A stretch of DNA of 35,405 bases, from positions 1 to 35,405 of the forward strand of contig JACKBM010000064.1 of assembly GCA_020634575.1 (NCBI GenBank), given 5' to 3'. This DNA is from Ardenticatenales bacterium (lineage in GTDB: Bacteria > Chloroflexota > Anaerolineae > Promineifilales > Promineifilaceae). The translations under genes and the position numbers were made by a program. This document shows, in pieces, positions 17,103 to 24,578 of this stretch. Below the pieces are notes generated by a model that saw only the letters and a list, made by a program, of their open reading frames with translations, did no database searches and had not been told where the DNA came from. Every line of letters begins with the position of its first letter. Position 1 is the first letter of the stretch.

Positions 17103-19168
17103 CCCTGCTGCCCGCCTACGACCTGCGTCGCCAGCGCGATCGGCTGCTCGATCTGCTGGCAATTGGCGAGACATACCCCCTGCAAGATACGCCTTTGCCC
17201 ACGCAAACCATCCTGGTCGGTTTTGGCGAGCTGGCCCATATCCCGGTTTATTTCAGTCAACTTGATGTGCGCTACACGCTGTATTTCGAGGAAAATCCGG
17301 TTACGCGCCAGGATGGGGGCAGCGTTGTTGTCAGCGGCAATGGCGAGACGGTCTTCCTGGAAACTGAGGCGATTGCCGAAGACGTGACCTACACCATCTG
17401 GGCGACCAAAATAGACAGCGGCCGGCAGAGCCGGCTGCACCAGCAAGTGCAAATTCGGGTTGGCCTTGACACGCGCCTGCACGCTTTTATCCGCGATCTG
17501 CCGCCGCTCGCTGACTCGCTCCTGATGCCGCCGCCGGCCCTGGCCCGCTTTGGCCAGACGGTCGCTGTTGAGCTGGAGGCCAGCCAGGAAGGGATTGACT
17601 ACGACCTGGTCGTCCTGCAACCGGGGACGGCAGGCGAGCCGGAGCTGGCGCAGGTGATCTCCAGGCAAACGGTGCGCGGCAACCGCCAGAACATCAGCCT
17701 GCAGATCGACGACGTGACGATGGATATTGATATTCGGCTGCGCGCCACCAGAAGTGGGGCGGGTGCAGACGCCCCTGATCAACTGTCCGCCATTCTCGAT
17801 GTGGTATTGCCTCTCAGGGTGCGGGCCAGCCAGCAGCTGGTTGTCAGCGCCCTGCCGGCTGTGGTGGACCATGAGGCGCCGGCCCAGTTGCGGCTTGCGG
17901 GCGCCCAGGCCGATGTCAGCTATCAGCTCTTTGCCCGGCCGCTACTGGATGCGGATTACGCCTATGGCCAGGCCGCCGGGGCAGGCGTTATCCAGGTGCC
18001 GGTGCCTGAGGCTGAACCCTTGCCCATCTATTTTCCGCCAGCCGGACCGGCCTGGCAGTTGCCGGCTGACTTTGTCTCTTTGGGGCCGGCGCAAACAGGT
18101 CAGGAATCCCTCGATTTTGACATTCCGCCGCTCACCCGCGACACGCTGGTGCTGGTGCAGGCCCGCAAAGCTCACGCCCTCACGCTGCTGCCGCAGGAAC
18201 CAGACGCGACGGTGCCCAGCTTCGTCCAACTGGCGTCCCCGGCGGTTTTCCTGGTTCGTCCGCAGCCACGGCCGGCCCTGAGCTTGCAGGCCCTGGCGGA
18301 CGGGCACACCTTCCAGATTCAAGGTGGCGAGCCGGGCACCTTCCTCCATTTCCTGGACGAAAACGAAGCGCCGGCTGCCTCACCTCTGTATTTTTACGAA
18401 CGGGATGAGCTGGTTCAGCGCTATTTCAAAGGGGTGGCCCGCTTCAGGGTGGCCGTGAATCTGGTGGTTGACGCTGGCCATGAAGAAGACGCCTCCGGGG
18501 AAGCGACGGTTGCGCAGCCCCAGCTGACCCTGCCGGCGCTGACTACCCCCATACAGTTGCTGCTGGAGGCAGTCTATGCTCGCAGCCAGGCCCGGGTTCG
18601 CCTCGCGGAACCATTATTCCTGGCACCGGCGGTTACCGTGGCGCCAGAAGATCCAATTGTCCCCTTTGACGGCGAAACAAGGATCCGCATTGTCCAGAGC
18701 CGGGCCAACGAATATTACCAGCTGTGGCGCGAGGAGACGGCGCTGGGCGAGCCAGTCAAGGGGACCGGCCGGGACCGCTTGCTGCCGACCGGCCGGTTGA
18801 CCGGGACCACCAGCCTGCGCCTGCACATTACCCAGCCGGACGCCACCTGGCCAGTTGAGCAATGGCTGCCAATCAACGTGCAGGTGCTGCCGGAAGCAGA
18901 TATCCCGCTGGCTATCGTCAGCAGCGGCGCGCCGGGCCAGCCTCTGGAAATAGAATTGGCCCGCTCGACAGTGGGCGTGATCTACCAGCTCATGCACGGC
19001 GAGGAGCAGTTTGGACCGGCCGTCGACGGCACCGGACAGCCGCTGCGGCTGCGCAGCAACCCGCTCGACGCCGCTCCCGAGGCGCTAACGGTGCGCGCTC
19101 AGCTGGCGGACGCACCGGAGCTGGCCGTGACCTTCAGCCAGCCGATTGTCGTAGAGTGGCTGGCGTGA
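17099..19168 (+). CDS. Beta-repeat protein of unknown role in eCIS operon (689 aa)
   Basis: I do not recognise the family. The protein appears to be built of about six divergent repeats of ~90-110 residues, each with a strand of the form hYxL: VRYTLYF (~57), IDYDLVV (~168), VSYQLFA (~273), TFLHFLD (~415), EYYQLWR (~539) and VIYQLMH (~627). Several are followed by a GTG-x-L turn (VKGTGRDRLL, VDGTGQPLRL). This suggests a string of Ig-like beta sandwiches. There is no signal peptide or transmembrane segment. An in-frame open stretch continues upstream to 16970, but the ATG overlapping the Pvc12 stop (ATGA) is the natural start; the end overlaps the next gene (GTGA). It may be a long baseplate extension, a fibre or a cage element. 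Confidence 0.75.
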   Translation: MTLLPAYDLRRQRDRLLDLLAIGETYPLQDTPLPTQTILVGFGELAHIPVYFSQLDVRYTLYFEENPVTRQDGGSVVVSGNGETVFLETEAIAEDVTYTIWATKIDSGRQSRLHQQVQIRVGLDTRLHAFIRDLPPLADSLLMPPPALARFGQTVAVELEASQEGIDYDLVVLQPGTAGEPELAQVISRQTVRGNRQNISLQIDDVTMDIDIRLRATRSGAGADAPDQLSAILDVVLPLRVRASQQLVVSALPAVVDHEAPAQLRLAGAQADVSYQLFARPLLDADYAYGQAAGAGVIQVPVPEAEPLPIYFPPAGPAWQLPADFVSLGPAQTGQESLDFDIPPLTRDTLVLVQARKAHALTLLPQEPDATVPSFVQLASPAVFLVRPQPRPALSLQALADGHTFQIQGGEPGTFLHFLDENEAPAASPLYFYERDELVQRYFKGVARFRVAVNLVVDAGHEEDASGEATVAQPQLTLPALTTPIQLLLEAVYARSQARVRLAEPLFLAPAVTVAPEDPIVPFDGETRIRIVQSRANEYYQLWREETALGEPVKGTGRDRLLPTGRLTGTTSLRLHITQPDATWPVEQWLPINVQVLPEADIPLAIVSSGAPGQPLEIELARSTVGVIYQLMHGEEQFGPAVDGTGQPLRLRSNPLDAAPEALTVRAQLADAPELAVTFSQPIVVEWLA

Positions 19169-20565
19169 GTGATCGACACCTGATCCAGCGGCAGGTGGTC
19201 GAGTTGACTGTGCCGGCCCGGCTTGATGCCCAGACGCTCCAGACTATCGTCAGCCGTCTGTGCCAGGACAATCTGCCGGCGCTCCTGGATCGCCTTTGCG
19301 GCCAGACGGCCGATCCGAACATCGTCTATCGGCTGCCGCACCTGGCGCTTGACCTGGGCCGGCTGCCCGCTACCGCTTTTGAAAACGAGTTTGTCGACCG
19401 GCTGGCAGCGTTGTTCGCCCCCGCCCTGGAGCAAGAGCTGGCCTGGTTGCCGGCAGCCGCCCGCGATCCGGTGAACGACAGTCTGGAATTGCTGACCACT
19501 TTTCTGAGCGGCGGCATGTTACCCTGGTGGGCCGATGCGCAGGAGCGCGGCCTGCTATCGCGCCACGTTGCCCTGTTAGCCGGCCGAGGGACGCCCGCGC
19601 AGCAGCAAGCGCTGCACACCCTGTTGCGTGATGCTGCCGCCGGTCGCCGGCTGGCGGCCCACCTCGACGATTCCCTGCTGGAGCGGCTGCTGGCCGCGCA
19701 GCGGCCGGACATGGCGGCCTGGGCTGCCTGGCGGCCACGGCTGCTGGCCGCGCTCCAGGGGCAGGCTGATCAGTGGCAGACAACGGCGCCGGCGCTGCGC
19801 GCGGCTGCCTGGGGGGAGCTACTGGCCCTTTCTGGCAATCAACCGGCCGGAGATTTAGTCGCTGCCGGGCTGCGTTTCCCAGCCGTCATCCTGCTGCGGC
19901 TGGCCCTGCGCCTGGGGGTAACGACCGGTCGTCTCCTGGCTGATCTGCACCGTGCCGGCGACGAGGAGCTGCAGCGCAATCTCGATCAGCTGCCCTTCGA
20001 TGGGGCCACAGCCGCCATGGCCGCCGGCGCCGCTGCTGCCGCTCCTCGGGCTGAAGCGGTGGTCGATACAGCTCATGCGCTGAGCAATGCCGGGCTGGTT
20101 CTCCTCTGGCCCTTTTTGAGCCAGCTGTGGGAGCAGCTGGCGCTGCTGGAAAATGGCCGCTTTGTTACCCTGGCCGCGCAGCAGCGCGCGGTCTTTATCA
20201 GCCAGGCGCTGGTCATGGCCGAGGTGCCCTGGCCAGAATATGACCTGCTGCTGAACAAAATCCTGTGCGGGTTGCCCCTGGCGGCAGAATTGCCGGCCCC
20301 GGTGCCGCTGACAGAGCGGGAACTGGCGGCCTGTGAGGCGCTCTTGAGCGCCGTTATCGACCAGGTACCGATCTTCGGGAAGATGAGCACCGCCCAACTG
20401 CGCGATACTTTTCTGCAGCGACCCGGCACCCTGGCGGCCGAGGCAGGTGGCTGGCTTGTCAACGTTGAGCGCCGCACCTACGATATCGTTCTGGAACGTA
20501 TTCCCTGGCCGCTGACCTGGGTCAGACTGCCGTGGATGGACCACTTGATTCGAGTGGCCTGGTGA
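19165..20565 (+). CDS. eCIS tape-measure-type protein (CIS_TMP family, Pvc14-like)
   Basis: The 466-aa product starts SDRHLIQRQVVELTVPARL and has VYRLPHLALDLGRLPATAFE near residue 55, the hallmark N-terminal pattern of the contractile-injection-system tape measure family. It continues with long helical Leu/Ala-rich repeats and ends in a conserved-type tail (FLQRPGTLAAEAGGWLVNVE, then ILPW-like RIPWPLTWVRLPW). Tape measures fill the tube lumen and set its length. The GTG start overlaps the stop of the preceding gene (GTGA); earlier in-frame starts (18862) would lie inside the previous coding region and are not favoured. The AAA+ ATPase follows directly, as in PVC. Confidence 0.88.
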   Translation: MSDRHLIQRQVVELTVPARLDAQTLQTIVSRLCQDNLPALLDRLCGQTADPNIVYRLPHLALDLGRLPATAFENEFVDRLAALFAPALEQELAWLPAAARDPVNDSLELLTTFLSGGMLPWWADAQERGLLSRHVALLAGRGTPAQQQALHTLLRDAAAGRRLAAHLDDSLLERLLAAQRPDMAAWAAWRPRLLAALQGQADQWQTTAPALRAAAWGELLALSGNQPAGDLVAAGLRFPAVILLRLALRLGVTTGRLLADLHRAGDEELQRNLDQLPFDGATAAMAAGAAAAAPRAEAVVDTAHALSNAGLVLLWPFLSQLWEQLALLENGRFVTLAAQQRAVFISQALVMAEVPWPEYDLLLNKILCGLPLAAELPAPVPLTERELAACEALLSAVIDQVPIFGKMSTAQLRDTFLQRPGTLAAEAGGWLVNVERRTYDIVLERIPWPLTWVRLPWMDHLIRVAW

Positions 20566-20571
20566 TCATTG

Positions 20572-21933
20572 ATGAAGGCAACGACTGATCAGCGGCTATT
20601 GGCCGAAAACGCGGCAGTGCTCGAAGCGGAGCTGGCCTGGTTTGGCCGTGTGCTGGACGCGCGCTTCAAAGATTATTTCGCCCAGAATGCCCCGGCGTCA
20701 GACCCGCTGGCGCTGGCGCCGCCTTCCCTGGCAGATTCCGCCGCACCGTACGCCCGCTTCATCAGTGAGCAGACGTTATCTATCCCAGAGCGGATCGCCG
20801 TCGTGCTGGCCCTGGCCCCTTACCTGCGGCCGCAGCTTCTGGATATTTTCTTCACCAAAAATGCTGCTTTTGACCGCCCGTTTAGCGAGTTTGGCCTGCT
20901 GGAGCAGCAGGGCCCGGGCGGCGTCGCCCCCAGTGGCGAAACCCTGGCCTTCATTCTGGCCGGCGCCGACCTGGTTGGCCGGCTGCAGGCGCAACAGCTG
21001 TTGGCGGCTGACCAACCATTGATCAGCCGTGGCATTTTGCAGTTCGAGCGGCCGGACGGCGAAACGCCCCTGCGCGGGTTGCTGCGTCTCGCGCCGGAAA
21101 TCGCCAGCCTGTTGACCCTGGGCCGGCCGCAGTTGCCGGCTTTTGGGGCGGATTTCCCCGCCCGCCATATTGAGACTGAGCTGGATTGGGATAGCCTCGT
21201 GTTGCATCCAGGCACGCGGGCCCAGGTTGACGAGATTGAAACCTGGTTGCAACATGGCCCCACGCTGCTGCACGAGTGGGGCATGGCGGCTCGTCTGCGT
21301 CCCGGCTATCGCTCCCTGTTTTACGGGCCGCCAGGCACCGGCAAGACGATGACCGCCTGTTTGCTGGGCAAAGCGACAGACCGGCCGGTCTTCAAGGTTG
21401 ACCTGTCCCTGGTTGTCTCCAAATATATCGGCGAGACCGAAAAAAATCTGGCCCGCGTCTTCGATCAGGCCCAGTACAAGGGCTGGATCCTCTTTTTTGA
21501 CGAGGCAGATGCCCTCTTTGGCAAGCGCAGCGAGACCCGGGACGCCCATGATCGGTACGCCAACCAGGAAGTCTCCTTTCTGCTGCAGCGCATCGAAACA
21601 TTTGATGGCGTGGCCATTCTGGCCTCCAACCAGAAAGAAAATCTCGACCAGGCGTTTACTCGCCGCTTTGAGTCGATTATCTACTTCCCCTTGCCGCGAC
21701 CGGAAGAACGGTTGCAGATCTGGCAGCGCGGCTTTTCGTCACGCGCTCGCCTGGCGGACGATCTGGACCTGACTGGCATCGCCCGGGAGCACGAGCTGAC
21801 CGGCGGGGCGATCATGAATGTGGTGCGCTATGCGTCGCTCAAGGCGCTGGCGGACGGCCGCGAGGTCATCTGGCGCGAAGATCTGCTGCGCGGCATTCAG
21901 CGCGAATACGTCAAAGAAGGGAAGTTAGGCTAA
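20572..21933 (+). CDS. AAA+ ATPase of eCIS (Pvc15/Afp15-like)
   Basis: The 453-aa protein has an N-terminal helical region (1-190) and a C-terminal AAA+ module. Walker A is GPPGTGKT at about residue 252, Walker B is LFFDEADALF near 305, a sensor 1 Asn follows (ILASNQKENLDQ), and the arginine pair is in FTRRFESIIYF. All key residues are present, so the enzyme is expected to be active. Afp15/Pvc15 ATPases are needed for particle assembly or cargo loading and are a core marker of eCIS. A TTG at 20569 just in front is a possible start. The gene follows the tape measure by 6 nt and is followed by the first DUF4157 gene. Confidence 0.95.
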   Translation: MKATTDQRLLAENAAVLEAELAWFGRVLDARFKDYFAQNAPASDPLALAPPSLADSAAPYARFISEQTLSIPERIAVVLALAPYLRPQLLDIFFTKNAAFDRPFSEFGLLEQQGPGGVAPSGETLAFILAGADLVGRLQAQQLLAADQPLISRGILQFERPDGETPLRGLLRLAPEIASLLTLGRPQLPAFGADFPARHIETELDWDSLVLHPGTRAQVDEIETWLQHGPTLLHEWGMAARLRPGYRSLFYGPPGTGKTMTACLLGKATDRPVFKVDLSLVVSKYIGETEKNLARVFDQAQYKGWILFFDEADALFGKRSETRDAHDRYANQEVSFLLQRIETFDGVAILASNQKENLDQAFTRRFESIIYFPLPRPEERLQIWQRGFSSRARLADDLDLTGIAREHELTGGAIMNVVRYASLKALADGREVIWREDLLRGIQREYVKEGKLG

Positions 21934-21960
21934 AGGGCAGTAAGCGGAAAGGACTGAATG

Positions 21961-22401
21961 ATGCCAGGTAAATCAGCGGAACGTCAGAATCAGACCAGGC
22001 AACATGAACGCCGGCCCAGTGCGCCCGCGCTGGCAGGGCCGCGCGGCGTCAGTCTCCAGCCGCCCGGCAGGGGCACGAGTCATCTGCCGGAAGCTTTGAA
22101 AAACAATGTGGAGCAGTTGGCCGGCCAATCTCTGGACGACGTGACTGTGCGCTATCATTCGCCCGAACCGGCCAAAGTCAAGGCGCTGGCCTTCACCCGC
22201 GGCAGTGAAATCCACCTGGCGCCCGGCCAGGCGGCGCGCCTGCCGCACGAACTGTGGCACGTGGTCCAGCAAAAGGCGGGCCGGGTGCAGCCGACTGCTC
22301 GCTTGCTTGGCCGACCGCTCAACGACGATCCCCATCTGGAGGCAGAAGCGGCCCGCATGGGGTTGCTGGCGCAGGCCCGTCTGCCATTGACGACGCTGTG
22401 A
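21961..22401 (+). CDS. eCIS core domain protein (DUF4157), short form
   Basis: The 146-aa protein has a Pro/Arg-rich N-terminus and then the DUF4157 domain: LPEALKNNVEQLAGQSLDDV, AFTRGSEIHLAPGQ, LPHELWHVVQQKAGRVQP with the zinc-type HExxH motif (about residue 95), and LNDDPHLEAEAARMG. DUF4157 proteins are tightly linked to eCIS and are thought to be cargo or cargo-processing factors. The motif is intact, but activity is not shown. AAAGGA lies 7 nt before this ATG (an ATG three bases upstream is less well spaced). The coding region ends soon after the domain, while many family members continue into a cargo region. The sequence just downstream looks like a decayed continuation (see the pseudogene entry). 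Confidence 0.88.
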   Translation: MPGKSAERQNQTRQHERRPSAPALAGPRGVSLQPPGRGTSHLPEALKNNVEQLAGQSLDDVTVRYHSPEPAKVKALAFTRGSEIHLAPGQAARLPHELWHVVQQKAGRVQPTARLLGRPLNDDPHLEAEAARMGLLAQARLPLTTL

Positions 22402-23176
22402 GGGCAGCCTGCCCAACCAGGCCCGGCCCCGCGCCAGCGGCCCCATGCAGAGGTATGTCGATGTGCGGTTGCGAGGCCTTGTTTCTGAATGAACGCTGAC
22501 GGGGCACCGGCCGGTTGGGCAGCAAAAAAGGACGTCTGGCTGCCTCGCGTGGCTGTGCAGGCGTTTTGAGCGATATACCAGAACAAAACCGCTGCTGGAC
22601 TCCTGAACAAAAGAATGCTGTTCAGCCACTGACCAGGATCTTGACCAATCAGGCGGAGGGGCGGAATGGCGCCGAGTTGCCCAAGCTGACGGAAGCGGTG
22701 CCTGGTGACGCGATTTGCCGATCTGGTCAGCCAGGGGATTGTTTGAGGATTGGGTGGAACTGCAGCATGGGGTGCAATCCATCGCCTGCAATGGTATCTG
22801 ATCCGAAACAGTTTCCCGGCATCGCGTTAGCGCTTTATCAAGAAATGGTGCATCGACTGGGACCAGAAAGGCGGCAGGAAGATGTGGGATCTTGTCGATT
22901 CGACATCGAGCGAATGCCATGATTTTACCCATCCGGCTACGCTCGAAAGATACCTGAAGGATAATTATCAGGCGTCGCCACGGTTTTTGGCGCAACCGGC
23001 TCAGCAATACAGGTGGTGACAATTACCAGGCCATGAAAGGGCAATTATTTAATCAAGCCTTAGCGCAGGAGAAGGATGACAAACCCGATGGACCGGTGCA
23101 GGCAAACGATGGCCGCTGGGCTGGCTGGAAGAAATCCGGCAATGTGTGGCGACCGACGATTTATTATCCCAATTAG
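22402..23176 (+). pseudogene. Probable decayed eCIS cargo gene between the two DUF4157 genes
   Basis: No intact gene fills this ~790-bp gap, but coding-like segments appear in all three forward frames. Frame A (about 22380-22922, one TGA at 22497) reads ...TPEQKNAVQPLTRILTNQ...GAELPKLTEAVPGDA. Frame B contains FADLVSQGIV (22714-), and later (22831-23019) KKWCIDWDQKGGRKMWDLV and HDFTHPATLERYLKDNYQ. Frame C (22958-23176) reads DNYQAMKGQLFNQAL, NDGRWAGWKKSGNVWRP, then a stop. The 17 nt encoding FADLV (22713-22729) are identical to 23801-23817 in the next gene, in the matching reading. I infer frameshifts and stops in a former toxin or cargo gene, perhaps the lost C-terminal part of the first DUF4157 protein. 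A 47-aa reading frame at 23033-23176 could alternatively be a small gene. Confidence 0.4.
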
Positions 23177-23192
23177 CCCAGAGGCGACATTT

Positions 23193-24473
23193 ATGCGAGA
23201 CAGATCATTTGACCGCCTTCCAAGCAAGGAAAATAGCAGAGGTCGCTCTGGCCACAGCCAGGCGGGGAGCGCCGGCCCGGACGGTGCCAGCCTTTGGCCG
23301 CCGGCGTACGGCGTTGAGCAGGTAGACAGACATAGACCGGCCGGATTACGGGTCGGATCGGCTACAACGGCGGCAGAGAGGCAAGCGCAGCGGGTGGCCC
23401 TGGGCGAGACGTACCGACCCACCAGCCCGGCGAGCGGCGACCGGCCGGTACCCGAAGCGATAGCCGCCTCAATCCAATCTGCCCAGGGCCGCGGCCGGCG
23501 GTTGGGCGGCGGCCTGCGCGGGCGGTTGCAGCATTGGCTGGGCCGTCCCTTGCCTGAGGCCCAGATCCATAGCGGCGCTGAGGCCCGAAGGCTGAACCGT
23601 GCTCTTAAGGCCCGGGCATTCACCGTTGGCCGCGATATATTTCTGGGCTCTGCCGCAGAACAGACCGAACGACCGGGCAGCGAGCCGCTACTGGCCCATG
23701 AGCTGAGCCACGTGCTGGACAACCTGGGACAGCCCGGTCCGCCCGTGGTGCAGCGCTGGCCGTTGACAATTGGCAACAAGGAATATGACGATGCGGATGC
23801 ATTTGCCGATCTGGTCAATTCAATTCTGGGAGTACCTGGGCGAGATCCCCGCGCTATCCTGGGCGCCTTTATTGATAGAGTCACAACTGACCCGAACGTG
23901 GGTTTTGGGGCTAATGCTGGAGCGACCAAACAGGTTGTCTTGAGCATGCTACGTGACGGTATTGAACGGAGCCAGCGCCGTCGTTCGCTGTCAGAAGATG
24001 ACCTCCAGGCTCAGGAAGATGTGCGGCAAATGCTCAATCAAGGTGCCCCACCTGCGCCGGCCCCGGCCCCGGCCCCGGTCCCGGGCGGCAACGTGCGCCC
24101 TAGTCGTGGTCTTGTTGCCGGCCTGTTACGCACGGTGCGTCATCGTCTGGAGAAAAAGCAGTTGGCCGGCATTCAGCAAGAAAATGAAGAAAGGCACGCA
24201 GAAAGAAGCCGGCAAGTTAGAGCGACAGCCATTGAGAACTTTCAGCGGGATGCGCTGCGTGGGCTCGATCAGGAAGATGCCCCGGCCCAGACACATCCCC
24301 TGGCGGCCAATTCAAACAATGACCCGCTGCCAGTACCCGAGGCCACGCCCCAGCGGTTACTGCCGGCGGCCCGGGCTCTGGCCGAGGCAGTAAGGACCAT
24401 GTTAGCCTCGGTCGGCGCTGAGCGGCGCTCGCTGAGCGAGGCAGAGCTGGCGGAGCTGCTGCGTAAAAAGTAA
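23193..24473 (+). CDS. eCIS core domain protein (DUF4157) with C-terminal extension
   Basis: The 426-aa protein has a basic, disordered N-terminus, a DUF4157 domain at about residues 95-185 (LRGRLQHWLGRPLPEAQIHSG split from AFTVGRDIFLGS, and LLAHELSHVLDNLGQPG with HExxH near 169), then VVQRWPL. It continues into a C-terminal region of ~235 residues with helical and Ala-Pro-repeat parts and no recognised domain. That region could be an effector or a scaffold. The frame is open upstream to 23076, but GAGG at 23181-23184 with 8 nt spacing makes the ATG at 23193 the better start; the region before it reads as another, decayed gene. It is the last gene of the main operon, and a perfect palindrome follows. 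Confidence 0.85.
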   Translation: MRDRSFDRLPSKENSRGRSGHSQAGSAGPDGASLWPPAYGVEQVDRHRPAGLRVGSATTAAERQAQRVALGETYRPTSPASGDRPVPEAIAASIQSAQGRGRRLGGGLRGRLQHWLGRPLPEAQIHSGAEARRLNRALKARAFTVGRDIFLGSAAEQTERPGSEPLLAHELSHVLDNLGQPGPPVVQRWPLTIGNKEYDDADAFADLVNSILGVPGRDPRAILGAFIDRVTTDPNVGFGANAGATKQVVLSMLRDGIERSQRRRSLSEDDLQAQEDVRQMLNQGAPPAPAPAPAPVPGGNVRPSRGLVAGLLRTVRHRLEKKQLAGIQQENEERHAERSRQVRATAIENFQRDALRGLDQEDAPAQTHPLAANSNNDPLPVPEATPQRLLPAARALAEAVRTMLASVGAERRSLSEAELAELLRKK

Positions 24474-24533
24474 GCAGATCAAGTCAGCTTATTGCCAGGC
24501 GGACAATCAACTCAACGCAGCAGTTTGTTTTGC

Positions 24534-24576
24534 GCTGAGGGGTCGGCCAACCCGTCGGGTTGGCCGACCCCTCAGC
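24534..24576. repeat. Perfect 43-nt GAGGGGT palindrome; likely bidirectional terminator
   Basis: CTGAGGGGTCGGCCAACCCG and its exact reverse complement flank a single central T; including one more base pair the stem is 21 bp. It lies between the convergent DUF4157 and solute-binding genes, two bases after the stop codon of the latter. It is the best copy of the repeat family and shares its T-rich left flank with the copy at 1014. Confidence 0.8.
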
Positions 24577-24578
24577 CG

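Noticed and set aside
21973..23022. 349-aa open frame on the minus strand across the first DUF4157 gene and the gap
   Set aside because: It is antisense to a clear DUF4157 gene, has low-complexity Arg/Ser/Gln-rich composition and no recognisable motif; it is a by-product of high GC content.
24050..24090. CCGGCC(CCG) repeat tract as a CRISPR or other array
   Set aside because: It is a short in-frame Ala-Pro codon repeat inside the second DUF4157 gene; no spaced direct repeats of CRISPR type were seen anywhere in the window.
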